Below, in pieces: positions 49,791-58,924 of a stretch of 64,000 bases of DNA. The translations under genes and the position numbers were made by a program. Source of the DNA: Lewinella sp. IMCC34183 (GTDB taxonomy: Bacteria; Bacteroidota; Bacteroidia; Chitinophagales; Saprospiraceae); NCBI RefSeq assembly GCF_003390915.1, contig NZ_QMEM01000007.1:1-64000 (forward strand). Direction: 5' to 3'. The stretch's first letter is position 1, and each line of letters opens with the position of its first letter. The notes under the pieces are model-generated. The model was not told the origin of the DNA. It saw only the letters and a list, made by a program, of their open reading frames with translations, and made no database searches.

Positions 49791-51176
49791 TCACATCGTC
49801 AGCCAGCCCCCGGTGAAGCCGGCGCGTTCAAGTCCGCGGCGGATGTAGGGGTTCTTCTTCATCAGGTTCCAGACGAGCTCGCTCCGGTGGTTCTCCAGCT
49901 GGATGAGGATCGGTCCCTGGTCGATGCCCAGGTAGTCGACGTCGTACCAGCCGCCGGCGTTCCCCTCCCCGTAGGTGTAGGTGGGGTTAAAGGCGTCCTT
50001 GAAGCCGTAGGGTCCGATCAGCCGATCGTACTGGGTAGTCCACATATGCTCCAGGGCGGCCAGGCACTCCTCGGGGGCGAAGGGGACAGATCCCCCGGCC
50101 GCCGTGGGTGCGATCGTTCCGTCGTCGATGATGTGGTCGGCGGAGGCGCCGCGTGCGCGGTAGCTGAAGAACTCGACCGCCTTTCCCTGCCGGACGGTAT
50201 CGAGGCTCCCGGGGCCGTCGCAGGCGGTCAGGCCCCACTGGTTCGGGCCGTAGCCCACGAAATTGCCGGGGTTCTCCATGCAGTAGGCCCGGTTGCTGAG
50301 CGTAGCCTTGCGGCTGTTCTCGAAGTAGTCGCTGTCGTGCTCGCGCATGTAGGCGTCCTGAATGCCGCGGAAGTCGATGTACATCTGGCTGTACTGGTGA
50401 CCGAACAGGGGGGTAAAATTGAGGTGGGCGTACCCCTGGAAGATGTCCCATTCGTAGCCCTCCGTCCAGCGGTCCCAGGCATTGTCGGGCAGGGGGTGGG
50501 TCGGGGAGCCCAGGCCGAGCACTACGAGGATCATCGCCTCGTTGTAGCCGTTCCACTCCGCGGGGATGAAGCCGCGGTCCGGGCGCCAGCCCATGCTCAT
50601 GCGGCCCTTTTCGTTCAGGCTCCAGTCCCACTCCACCCGGCGGTACAGCTGGTCGGCCAGCTCGCGGATCCGGCGCTCGTCGGGCGTGTTGCGGTCGAAG
50701 TAGCTCATGGAGGAAAGGATCCCGGCCATGAGCAATCCGGTATCGATGGTGGATAGCTCCACGTCGCGGTAGCGCAGCGCGTCGTCGTTGTTGAGGAAGT
50801 GGTAGAACAGGCCCTTATAGCCCGCCACGCCGCTTGTCTCCGGCCCCTGGGGCAGCGACCACAGTTTCTCGAGGGTCAGTAGCGTGCGCTCCGCCGCATC
50901 GCCGCGGGATACGTAGCCCCGCTCCACGCCTACGAGGTAGGCCGTAAGCCCGAAGCCGGTAGCGGCGATGCTGCTGAAGCGGTCCGTTGGCCACCGGTCG
51001 GGGATCTGGTAGTTGTCCTCCAGGGCCGTTTCCCAGAAGAAGTCGAACGTGCGCCGCTGTAACTCATCCACGCTGAAGGCGCGGGCCGCAGCTTCCGGCC
51101 CGGGACGCTCGGTAGCGGCGTCGGGCGACCGGCAGGCGCCGACGACAAGCAAGGACAGCAGTAAGAGGTATTTCAT
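49791..51176 (-). CDS. Glucoamylase-family (PF10091, GH144-like) lipoprotein
   Basis: A 461-residue lipoprotein (lipobox VVGAC, Cys15). The (alpha/alpha)6-type PF10091 pattern is visible: RTFDFFWETALEDNYQIPDR, IAATGFGLTAYLVGVERGYV, ELSTIDTGLLMAGIL, GWRPDRGFIPAEWNGYNEAM, GPNQWGLTACDGP, GTIAPTAAGGSVPFAPEECL and IDQGPILIQLENHRS. PF10091 contains the GH144 endo-beta-1,2-glucanases; many members are annotated simply as glucoamylase family. Likely surface or periplasmic endo-acting cleavage feeding the GH3 enzyme. The second PF10091 gene in the locus (54003) is a distant paralogue. Confidence 0.88.
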   Translation of the reverse strand: MKYLLLLSLLVVGACRSPDAATERPGPEAAARAFSVDELQRRTFDFFWETALEDNYQIPDRWPTDRFSSIAATGFGLTAYLVGVERGYVSRGDAAERTLLTLEKLWSLPQGPETSGVAGYKGLFYHFLNNDDALRYRDVELSTIDTGLLMAGILSSMSYFDRNTPDERRIRELADQLYRRVEWDWSLNEKGRMSMGWRPDRGFIPAEWNGYNEAMILVVLGLGSPTHPLPDNAWDRWTEGYEWDIFQGYAHLNFTPLFGHQYSQMYIDFRGIQDAYMREHDSDYFENSRKATLSNRAYCMENPGNFVGYGPNQWGLTACDGPGSLDTVRQGKAVEFFSYRARGASADHIIDDGTIAPTAAGGSVPFAPEECLAALEHMWTTQYDRLIGPYGFKDAFNPTYTYGEGNAGGWYDVDYLGIDQGPILIQLENHRSELVWNLMKKNPYIRRGLERAGFTGGWLTM

Positions 51177-51194
51177 AGTTTCTGTTAAATGAAG

Positions 51195-51225
51195 CCTCCG
51201 GACGGATGCGGCATCCGTCCGGAGG
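51195..51225. repeat. 31-bp intercistronic palindrome
   Basis: CCTCCGGACGGATGC-g-GCATCCGTCCGGAGG, 15-bp perfect arms, 18 bases after the stop of the five-module gene and 18 bases before the PF10091 start codon. On the minus strand the tail CTTCATTTAACAGA has few U residues, so it is more likely an mRNA-stabilising or processing hairpin than a full terminator. Confidence 0.85.
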
Positions 51226-51243
51226 TTCGATCGGGATCAGGGA

Positions 51244-53973
51244 TTAGCGCTTCAGTACGACCGAGCGGGCTACGAGGCGTCCCTCGGCATCCTGGGCGGT
51301 CAGGAGGTAGGTGCCCACGCGGAGGTCACCCACGTTCCACTCCACCTGCGTCCGCGCACCGTCCGCACGTAGTTCCTTCACCTGCTGGCCGAGCATGTTG
51401 GTCAGCGTGAAGTGAACGGCGCCGTTGGGGTTTTCGATGGTGAGCTGGTCGTTCATCGGGTTGGGGTAGACGCGCAGCTTGTCGACCGTGATGGGGGTAA
51501 AAATGCCGGTGGCGTCGTTGCAATCGGCACCGCCCAGGGCGATGTCGTCGAAGTAGTACGTCATGTTTTCGTCGGGGATCTCCGTGTTGTTGAAGATCAG
51601 GGTGATACGTTCGTAGGTTGCCCCGTCGAGAGCGGGCGTAAGGTCGAAGGAAAGCTCCTGCCACTCCCCGGGCGTGGTGTAGGCGGCCACGATATCGCCG
51701 GTGGTGGTGGGCTCCATGTCGCCGCGCTCCAGTTTGAAGGCCACGGAGGATTCCATGGGCATCCAGACCTTCATGGTCGCCGACTTGTTGCCGGCCGAGA
51801 GGGTGATCGGTGCGTTGAGGTCCAGGGCCAGACCGGCCCAGGGCTGGCTGCCGTCGGCGGCCTCCTCAAAGAGGGCTACGTTATCGCTGGTATTGATGCC
51901 GGACTTGTCGGGGTTCTCCACGATGATCAGCCCGTTGTCGGTGTATTCACCGTTCTCGAAGTAGCTGCCGGCGGGGAAGCTCAGGGCGTCCGATTCGAAG
52001 GTTGCCACGCAGCTCATGTCGTAGGCGGGCAGGCCGAGCCGTAGGTTGTCGATGTAGTAGGTGTTCGGAGTGGTATTATTCGTACCGGCACCGAAGAACA
52101 TGACCAGGCGCGAGTAGCCCATACCGGCGTAGGGGCTCAGGTCGACCGTGTAGGTATTCCACGCCCCGACGGAGGGGATATCCTGGAAGATTTCCACCGC
52201 AGCACCGGTGCCCCCCTCCAACTTGAAGAGGATCCGTCCCGCCACGGGGGCCCAGATGTCGGCGTAGAGCTGATCGTTGATGCTAAGATCGATCTCCTCG
52301 CCGAAGTCGATCACCAGGGAGTTGAAGGCACCGGCCTGGTCGGCGAAGGCTCCTACCGTGGGGCTTTTGTTGGCGGAACCGGTTCCACCCGCGGGGTTGG
52401 CGACTACGCTCAGGAATTCCGAACCGGTCGTGTAGTTCGCGTTGCGCTGGCACTCGAAATCATCCAGCACGCTCGGGTCGATCTCCACGTCGGCACAGGG
52501 ATCGACGGTGGCCAGTCCCTGGGTCAGGTTGTCGAAGTAGTAGGTGCCGGTACCGGTAGTGTTCGGTGCAAAGAGGATGGTCACGCTGGTGAAGTCCGTC
52601 ACGCTCTCGCTGCCGGCGAAGGTGAAACTCAGCGTCTCCCAGGTATTGGCCGCCGTCACCGTGGCGGTGGCATTCACGCGGCCGGCGATGGGGCTGTCCA
52701 GCTGCAGGGTCACCTCGGTATTGGCGGCGGGGGCCCATACGTCCAGGTTCAGCTGGGGGGCTCCCGTCAGGTCCAGTCCGCCCACCAGTGTGGCATTCAG
52801 GGCGGCGAAGGGGGCCGACCCACGGGTGTACGAGCCTACATTGGCGCTGGTATTGCCGTTCATATCCGGGTTGGCGATGGCGCCGTTGAAGGTGCCGTTG
52901 TTGCCACCGGCAGTCGTCCAGCTCAGGCGGGGGCCGTCCTCGAAGTCCTCGATCGCCTCGGCGGGGGGCGGGGGCGTCAGGGTGATGTCGTCGATGTAGT
53001 AGACGTCGCCCGCGGCGTCTTCCACGCCGGCGTTGAAGAAGAATACGATGCGGGTGTTGCCGGCCCCGATGCGGGGACTAAGGTCTGCGCAGACTTCCAC
53101 CCAGGTACCGGTCTGGGTGATCGGGACGCGCTGCTCGTAGATGGTGCCGCCCTCCAGTTTGAAGAGCAGATCACCGGTCACCGGGGCCCACACCTTCATG
53201 CAGAGGTAATTGTTGGTCGCGAGGTCGACGGGATCGTCGTAGTCGATCACGAGGGCGTGGAAGGGCCCGTCGCGGTCCGTGTACTTGACTACGGTGGCAC
53301 TCGTATTGATGCCGGTCGGGTCGGGGTTGGCCACCACTTCCAGGTCGTCGTAGCCGATGCCGTAGGTGGCGTTACGCTGGCACTCGAAGTCGTCAAGTAC
53401 CGTAGGGTCGGTCGCCGTACCGGCGCAGTCGCCCGCCGGGGAAACCGTGAGGTTATCGAAGAGGTAGGTGCCCGTGCTCATTTCCGTGCCCGGGTCGAAG
53501 AAGAGGATGATGTTGTTCAGGCTGTCCAGGCCGGCCCCGTCGCTGAAGTCGAAGGTGTAGGTGCGCCACACGCCCGCGGTCGGAATGTTGACGGTCTCTT
53601 CGATGGACTGCCCCGTACCGGGGGAGTCGCGGCGTTCCAGTTTCAGGATGAAGCTGGTGGGGGCGCTGGCGTACACCTGGATCGAGAACTGGTTGTCGGT
53701 GCTCAGGTCGAGGGTATCCGTCAGTTCCGCCACGAAGTAGCTGTAGGCCACCTCACCCTTCGTGTAGGAGCCCACCGATTCGCTGGTGTTGGAGGTGGAG
53801 TTCGGCGTAGTGGTATTGAGGGTGTCCACGGGGTTGTCGATGACCGCGAAGCTGCCCTCGTAGGCGTTCCAGGGCAGGTCGGCGGTACCGCCCTCGAAGT
53901 CCTCCAGGACCGTCTGCGCGTTCAGCAAGCCGAACCCGGCGACGCAAAGGAAAATAAGTAGAAGTCGTTGCAT
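51244..53973 (-). CDS. Five-module secreted beta-sandwich protein with T9SS type A sorting domain
   Basis: A 909-residue protein: signal peptide (about 1-19), then five modules of ~150-165 residues starting near 20, 189, 337, 498 and 652, each opening with (V/I)xDFE (TVLEDFEGG, TVLDDFECQRNATYG, AIEDFEDGP, SVLDDFECQRNANYT, CVATFESDALSF) and containing a YYxD(D/N)(I/L) strand near the end. A sorting domain follows (about 829-909, LRVYPNPMNDQLTIENP). The modules resemble galactose-binding/CBM-type jelly rolls but I do not recognise a specific CBM family. A T9SS-exported surface glycan-binding scaffold is the likely role. Modules 2 and 4 are closest to each other. Confidence 0.8.
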   Translation of the reverse strand: MQRLLLIFLCVAGFGLLNAQTVLEDFEGGTADLPWNAYEGSFAVIDNPVDTLNTTTPNSTSNTSESVGSYTKGEVAYSYFVAELTDTLDLSTDNQFSIQVYASAPTSFILKLERRDSPGTGQSIEETVNIPTAGVWRTYTFDFSDGAGLDSLNNIILFFDPGTEMSTGTYLFDNLTVSPAGDCAGTATDPTVLDDFECQRNATYGIGYDDLEVVANPDPTGINTSATVVKYTDRDGPFHALVIDYDDPVDLATNNYLCMKVWAPVTGDLLFKLEGGTIYEQRVPITQTGTWVEVCADLSPRIGAGNTRIVFFFNAGVEDAAGDVYYIDDITLTPPPPAEAIEDFEDGPRLSWTTAGGNNGTFNGAIANPDMNGNTSANVGSYTRGSAPFAALNATLVGGLDLTGAPQLNLDVWAPAANTEVTLQLDSPIAGRVNATATVTAANTWETLSFTFAGSESVTDFTSVTILFAPNTTGTGTYYFDNLTQGLATVDPCADVEIDPSVLDDFECQRNANYTTGSEFLSVVANPAGGTGSANKSPTVGAFADQAGAFNSLVIDFGEEIDLSINDQLYADIWAPVAGRILFKLEGGTGAAVEIFQDIPSVGAWNTYTVDLSPYAGMGYSRLVMFFGAGTNNTTPNTYYIDNLRLGLPAYDMSCVATFESDALSFPAGSYFENGEYTDNGLIIVENPDKSGINTSDNVALFEEAADGSQPWAGLALDLNAPITLSAGNKSATMKVWMPMESSVAFKLERGDMEPTTTGDIVAAYTTPGEWQELSFDLTPALDGATYERITLIFNNTEIPDENMTYYFDDIALGGADCNDATGIFTPITVDKLRVYPNPMNDQLTIENPNGAVHFTLTNMLGQQVKELRADGARTQVEWNVGDLRVGTYLLTAQDAEGRLVARSVVLKR

Positions 53974-54002
53974 GATAGTGTCGATTTAAAAGCGAAAGGA
54001 TA

Positions 54003-55874
54003 TTAGCGCGAAAGCACGAGCGGCAGGGAGACACTCCCTTCCGCTCCGGTGATCGTGATGAGGTAGAGGCCGGCGGCGGGGCGGGTGCGCGGGTGCAGCG
54101 GCAGCTGGTGCGGCCCGCCCGTCAGGGCCGCGGCGGGCAGCAGGGTTTCGAGGGTGCGCCCGGTGAGGTCGCGCAGGGTCACGGTGACCACCTGGGGGCG
54201 GGACAGCGTGAGTTCGAGGCGGGTACCGTCCACGGCGGGGTTGGGGAACAGGCGTGGCCGCCGGGCCAGGAAATCCGGCACGGTGGCCGCCGCGGTAGTG
54301 GCGGTGTCCTCCACGAAGCCGACCGCGGCGAGGGCCGGGGCGATTTCGGGGCTCGACATGAAGAGGTCCCACAGCAGGCCGCTGCGGTAGTTCTCGATCA
54401 TGACGATGATGGGCCCCTGGTCGATGGCGAGGTAGCTGTCGGCGTACCAGTCGCGGCCCACGTTGAAGGCGTCGTAAAAGCCGTAGGGCCCCCACAGCCG
54501 AGCGCCCAGGTCGCGGTAGAAATGCTTGAGGGCACGCAGGCTTTGCTCCGGCGTGTAGGGCATGCTGCTCAGGGCCGCGGTGGGGGAGATCGTGCCGTTG
54601 TCTACGGTTGCGTTGTCCGGCGCGTGGGCCACGTAGCCGTCGGGGTCGTCGCTGGCGGTGAGGCCCCAGCTGTCCGGGCCATAGCCCGCGCGGTTGTAGG
54701 GGTTGGCCTGCACGTGTTCGTAGTTAATCAGCGTCTGGTTGGTATTCCGCTCGAAGTAGTTGACGTAGCGGTCGCGGATGCCGCGGGGGTCGAAGCCGAG
54801 GTAGCTGTAGTGGCTGAAGAAGAGCGGTCCGCCTTTGTCGCGTCCTACCAGCAGGGGAATACCGTAGAAGGTGGCATCGGTAGTGTACCCCTCTCCCGCC
54901 CAGCCGGTATGGTACAGCGACGGCGGGATCCGGTAGGCCGGGGTGGGGGCCGCCATGGCCAGGAGGTAGACGATGTGGGTCTCGTTGAAGCCGCGCAGGG
55001 GTAGGTTGATGGCGAAGCCATTATTCGGCGACCAGTGCCAGTACAGGACGTCCTCCACCGATTTACGGTACCAATTCCAGTTGACGCCCTCCCAGAGCGC
55101 GTTGATCTTGTCGCGCAGCTCGTTTTCCTTGGCGTTTTCGCCCGTGAAGTACTGTCGCGAGGTCAGCAGCCCCTGCACCAGAAAGGCCGTTTCGACGAGG
55201 TCTCCGCCGTCGTCCAGCGGGCTGAAGGGAATCACCGCTCCGGTACTGCCATTCATCCAGTGAGCGAAGGCACCCCGGAACTTGGGCGCGGCCGTCAGGA
55301 AATCGACGATCTTACCGGTGCGTTCCAGGGCCTGTTCGCGGGTGATGAAGCCCCGTTCGGCGCCCACGATCAGGGCCATCAGTCCGAAGCCGGTGCCCCC
55401 CGAGGTGACGGTGCTGGTGGTGTTGCGCTCCCGCGCCATCCCCGAGACGGGGTGGCCAAATTCGTAGAAGTAGCGCAGGGTGTACTCCTGGACCATATCC
55501 AGCAGCGCCGAATCGCTCATGGCGTAGGTGGTGGCCGTCACCGTATCGGAGGGCTCCCCCAGGCGGCCGTCGTTGGTCACGGCCCGTAAAAAATAGCGGG
55601 TAGCTACGTCCGTGTCGCCGACGAAGTGGATGAACCGGTCCTGGGTCAGGTTGTCGCTCCCCAGCACTACGAAATCCGCTCCCTTGGCCGCACCGTACAC
55701 CCGTACGTTGCGTACGCTGGGGTTGACGGGCCGCTCCCAGGTCAGCTCAATATGGTGGTCAAACGCACGTGCGGCAAGACCGGCCACGGGTGCGGCCTGC
55801 CCGGTGAGGGCCAGCGAAAAGGCAAGGAAAAGAAGTCCGAGAAGCCCCCGGGCAGCAGGTAAAGGTTGAGGCAT
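54003..55874 (-). CDS. Glucoamylase-family (PF10091, GH144-like) hydrolase with FN3-like and T9SS domains
   Basis: A 623-residue protein from ATG 55874; a TTG seven codons upstream is less likely. Signal peptide (about 1-28), a fibronectin-III-like domain (about 30-115, HHIELTWERPVNPSVRNVRV), the PF10091 catalytic domain (about 125-520) with GGTGFGLMALIVGAERGFIT, DLVETAFLVQGLL, WSPNNGFAINLPLRGFNETH, GPDSWGLTASDDP, GTISPTAALSSMPYTPEQSL and IDQGPIIVMIENYRS, and a type A sorting domain (about 545-623, RPRLFPNPAVDGTRLELT). Predicted surface-exposed glucan hydrolase that starts polymer cleavage. The next gene begins 29 bases after its stop. Confidence 0.88.
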   Translation of the reverse strand: MPQPLPAARGLLGLLFLAFSLALTGQAAPVAGLAARAFDHHIELTWERPVNPSVRNVRVYGAAKGADFVVLGSDNLTQDRFIHFVGDTDVATRYFLRAVTNDGRLGEPSDTVTATTYAMSDSALLDMVQEYTLRYFYEFGHPVSGMARERNTTSTVTSGGTGFGLMALIVGAERGFITREQALERTGKIVDFLTAAPKFRGAFAHWMNGSTGAVIPFSPLDDGGDLVETAFLVQGLLTSRQYFTGENAKENELRDKINALWEGVNWNWYRKSVEDVLYWHWSPNNGFAINLPLRGFNETHIVYLLAMAAPTPAYRIPPSLYHTGWAGEGYTTDATFYGIPLLVGRDKGGPLFFSHYSYLGFDPRGIRDRYVNYFERNTNQTLINYEHVQANPYNRAGYGPDSWGLTASDDPDGYVAHAPDNATVDNGTISPTAALSSMPYTPEQSLRALKHFYRDLGARLWGPYGFYDAFNVGRDWYADSYLAIDQGPIIVMIENYRSGLLWDLFMSSPEIAPALAAVGFVEDTATTAAATVPDFLARRPRLFPNPAVDGTRLELTLSRPQVVTVTLRDLTGRTLETLLPAAALTGGPHQLPLHPRTRPAAGLYLITITGAEGSVSLPLVLSR

Positions 55875-55998
55875 ATTTGATCGACTTAGCAACAACTGTG
55901 CAGGATATAACCCGCGATTAGCTCACCAAGGTTCTCTCAGAAACCCCATATATCCTAGAATTCCACCTCACCAAGACTACGCCATGTGAATAAATTGC

Positions 55999-58692
55999 TC
56001 ACAATTGCTGCAAATACATATTCAAATTAGCATTCGAATCCAGGCCCATCTTTTTACGCAATCGGTAGCGTTTGTTTTCCACGCCGCGGACCGAAATGTG
56101 GAGCAGGGGTGCGATCTCCTTCGAGCTCAGGTCCATGCGGAGGTAGGCCGCCAGGCGCAGATCGCCCGCGGTGATATCGTCGTGGGCCGCACGCAGCCGC
56201 TTGAAAAATTCTTCGTGCACCTCATTGAAGTGTACTTCGAAGATGGCCCAGTCCTCCTCGTGGTCCAGGTTGCGGTCGATCAGGTGCAGGAGCCGGTCCG
56301 GTACGGCGGCCCGTTCGAATTCCTCTTTGAGGTCCAGCAGCATCTCGTTTTTCTTGGCCAGGGTCAGGGTCGTGTTGGCCAGCTCCCGGCTTTTGCGTTG
56401 GTTTTCGGTTTCGAGGATCTCGTTGCGGGCCTCGATGCGCTGCCGCTGGAGCTGTCGCTGGCGGAGGGTTTCCAGCTTGCGGGCCTGCCGCTGGAGCTGT
56501 TTGTGGTGCTCCCGGTAGAAGGCGTAACACACCGCGACGGACAGCAGCGCGTACAGGAGGTACGCCCAGACCGTACGGTACCAGGGGGGAAGCACCGTAA
56601 AGTCGACCGCTTCCTGTAGCCCGTACCAGTCCGTCTGCACCACGAAGCGGTAGTTTCCCTCTTCCAGGCTGGTGTACTCGCGCTCCCCGCGTTCCGACCA
56701 TTCCGACCATTCCTCCTCCAGTCCGATCAGCCGGTAGCGGTATCGGACGTTCCGGTCCAGCGCGGGCAGCGCAAACGTGAAGGCCGGGTTGTTTTTCAGG
56801 TAAGGCAGACGGATTTCTTCGGCTCCCGCGCCATGGTCCTTTAGCTCGAGCAGGAGCTCCGGCCGGGGCGGGCGGGTGGAGTCGACCCGGTACACCGTAA
56901 ATCCGTCTTCCAGGCCGAGCAGGTATTCCCCGTTAGCCAGGGCGGTCAGGTAGGGGTACCCCCGCCGCAAACGGATGGGGTAAGCGGCCAGCCGCTGATG
57001 ACCGCGGTATACGGCGATCCGGTCCGGCGCCACCACGAACCATTCCCCGCTCCCCGCCCGCCCCGGCAGCAGGTAGTCCGCGGGCCGGGGCCGGTAGCCA
57101 CGAAAGTGCGTCAGGGAATCCAGGCGGCGGTCCCGGTAAGCGTAGATTCCCTCGTCCGTTTGCACCAGCAGCGTATCCCCGAACCGGGCCAGCAGCGGGC
57201 GGATGAGGTCGGGCTTGCGGAGCGTGTCTACCCCGGTGATGCGATCCCAGTCGTCCGAAAGGGATATCCGGTACGCGCCGCGCGCGCCGTGGAGGGCAAG
57301 TACTTCCCGCGCCCCGGTTCGTGACAGGTACCGCAGCGGAGCGAGCAAGCCTTCCACGCGTTGCTCCGCACCTGCGTCCGCGCCCAGGTTCAGTACGCTC
57401 AGCCCCGCGTAGTTGGCCTGCAGCCACCTGCTGCCGCCGTCCGTGTCCAGCCTTTCCGTTTGCCAGCCTCCCGCCCGGTCGGATACTTTCTCCGCCCGGC
57501 CGTCACGGACCAGGTAGGTACCGTTATTGTGTCCGCAGAGCAGGCCATACGGGGTAGACCGCAGCTCCCAGACCTGACCCTCCGTGCCCGCCAGCAGCAC
57601 GAAGCCCACCGCGACCGAATCGTAGCGGTACAACCCCTGGTTGGTGCCGAGGTAAAAGGTACCCGCGTGCTCCACCGCCGCGTAGGCGGCTCCTACGGGC
57701 CGGTCGCCGGACCGGTAAAAGCGTAAGGGTTCGCTGCGGACGATGAGGCCCAGGCCCCGGTCGAGGCCCGTCCACAGGTTGCCGCTCCGGTCTTCCAGCA
57801 GGGCCAGTACGGTATTGTTGCTCAGTCCGTTGCCAAACCCCACGCGGTAGCTGAGGGTGCCCGCCGCATCGAATACGTAGACGCCACTGACGATCGTTCC
57901 CACCGCCACGTCCCCGTTCCGCAGTACCGACAGGCGATTGATCTGCTGTCCGGCCAGCAGGCGGTCGGCAGCGGGCGACCAGCTCTCCAGCCCTTCGCCC
58001 CGGTAAACGTAGACCCGGTCCTCCGTAGCCACCAGCGGCCGGTCCGCGGGGCCGGCCACGCCAACGATCGCCCGCCCGCCGGGGTCGCTGTCGGGCAGCA
58101 GGACGGGTGCCGTATCCGCGGACTGCACCAGGATACCCTCGCCGGTCACCGGCAGCAACAGTTGCTTCCCCACGCCATGGGCGAACATGATCCTGCCGGG
58201 CTGTTCGGAGCGCAGGCTGTCGCCCACCAGCCAGTAGAGGCGGGCAAAGGACTGAAAGGCCACCGTACCGTCGGCCAGGGGTTCGATGTTCCAGATCTCC
58301 TCGCCGCGCTCGTCGGCGGGCAGGCGGGCGGAAAGGGACACGTAATCGCCCAGGCCACCCCCGCGTTGCCGGAAGTAGCCGAACTCCCCGTAGCCTCCGA
58401 CGTAGAGCCGGTCGTCGGCCCAGGCTACCGCCCGCACGGTGGGCCGGGCGGGCAGCTGATGTACGCTCCAGCTGACACCGTCGAAGCGCAGCACGCCCCC
58501 GGAGTTGGCTACGTACAGTACCCCCTCGGGCGACTGCGTCAGGTCCCAGTTCTGGTTTTCGGCCCCGTAGTCGGCCTCGGTAAAGCTCCGGGTGCGGGGG
58601 TTGAGCTCCCCGTAGGCCCCCACTCCCGCCCGCTGCGCGCCTGCCGGAAGGCAGACGGCCAGGAGCGACAGTATGAGTACCCAGGGTTGCAT
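55999..58692 (-). CDS. Membrane-bound transcriptional regulator: propeller, Y_Y_Y domain, TM, LuxR-type HTH
   Basis: An 897-residue protein. A signal peptide (about 1-19) leads into a periplasmic sensor of propeller repeats (about 30-600; LLEDRSGNLWTGLDRGLGLI is a Reg_prop motif) and a Y_Y_Y domain (about 615-695; YRYRLIGLEEEWSEWSERGE). One transmembrane helix (about 707-728) and a coiled coil (about 730-800) precede a C-terminal LuxR-type HTH (about 850-885; SSKEIAPLLHISVRGVENKR, then YRLRKKMGL). No kinase or receiver domain is present, so the sensor and DNA-binding parts are in one chain. Probably detects a breakdown product of the locus substrate and activates the sus genes. Confidence 0.9.
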   Translation of the reverse strand: MQPWVLILSLLAVCLPAGAQRAGVGAYGELNPRTRSFTEADYGAENQNWDLTQSPEGVLYVANSGGVLRFDGVSWSVHQLPARPTVRAVAWADDRLYVGGYGEFGYFRQRGGGLGDYVSLSARLPADERGEEIWNIEPLADGTVAFQSFARLYWLVGDSLRSEQPGRIMFAHGVGKQLLLPVTGEGILVQSADTAPVLLPDSDPGGRAIVGVAGPADRPLVATEDRVYVYRGEGLESWSPAADRLLAGQQINRLSVLRNGDVAVGTIVSGVYVFDAAGTLSYRVGFGNGLSNNTVLALLEDRSGNLWTGLDRGLGLIVRSEPLRFYRSGDRPVGAAYAAVEHAGTFYLGTNQGLYRYDSVAVGFVLLAGTEGQVWELRSTPYGLLCGHNNGTYLVRDGRAEKVSDRAGGWQTERLDTDGGSRWLQANYAGLSVLNLGADAGAEQRVEGLLAPLRYLSRTGAREVLALHGARGAYRISLSDDWDRITGVDTLRKPDLIRPLLARFGDTLLVQTDEGIYAYRDRRLDSLTHFRGYRPRPADYLLPGRAGSGEWFVVAPDRIAVYRGHQRLAAYPIRLRRGYPYLTALANGEYLLGLEDGFTVYRVDSTRPPRPELLLELKDHGAGAEEIRLPYLKNNPAFTFALPALDRNVRYRYRLIGLEEEWSEWSERGEREYTSLEEGNYRFVVQTDWYGLQEAVDFTVLPPWYRTVWAYLLYALLSVAVCYAFYREHHKQLQRQARKLETLRQRQLQRQRIEARNEILETENQRKSRELANTTLTLAKKNEMLLDLKEEFERAAVPDRLLHLIDRNLDHEEDWAIFEVHFNEVHEEFFKRLRAAHDDITAGDLRLAAYLRMDLSSKEIAPLLHISVRGVENKRYRLRKKMGLDSNANLNMYLQQL

Positions 58693-58860
58693 CGACTAGA
58701 ACGTGTGGCGGCCAAGGTAGCGCCTGACCGGCGTACCGCCGGGCGTGCTCAGGCACCCCGTCCGCCAGTTGTCACTTGCTTCCGCCGAGGTGGGCGCGGG
58801 CCGGGCCGGATACATAGTAGTTACACAATGCGCTTACCGGGGGTAGGTCCCCGAACGCAG

Positions 58861-58894
58861 CGTCCCGCCTACCTCCGGGGAGGTAGGCGGGACG
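58861..58894. repeat. 16-bp-arm perfect hairpin downstream of susD (pair 2)
   Basis: CGTCCCGCCTACCTCC-gg-GGAGGTAGGCGGGACG, 31 bases past the susD stop in the transcription direction and 168 bases before the regulator start. There is no U-tract on the minus strand, so it may be a stabilising or partial termination element separating sus gene expression from the regulator. Confidence 0.85.
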
Positions 58895-58924
58895 CGCGCG
58901 GATTCGTACTGCGGGGTAGGTACC

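Noticed and set aside
47634..50756. A 1040-codon open frame on the plus strand opposite the GH3 and PF10091 genes
   Set aside because: It is antisense to genes with clear family motifs, and its composition (Gly/Val/Ala/His/Arg-rich) is that of a shadow frame in high-GC DNA.
51195..51225. Palindrome considered as an intrinsic terminator inside the polysaccharide locus
   Set aside because: The minus-strand tail is CTTCATTTAACAGA rather than a U-tract, and the next gene follows closely on the same strand.
54003..55874. Annotation as a true starch-degrading glucoamylase
   Set aside because: PF10091 is named glucoamylase-like, but it contains the GH144 beta-1,2-glucanases and none of the starch-type GH15 features are visible; the beta-glucosidase neighbour argues for a beta-glucan.
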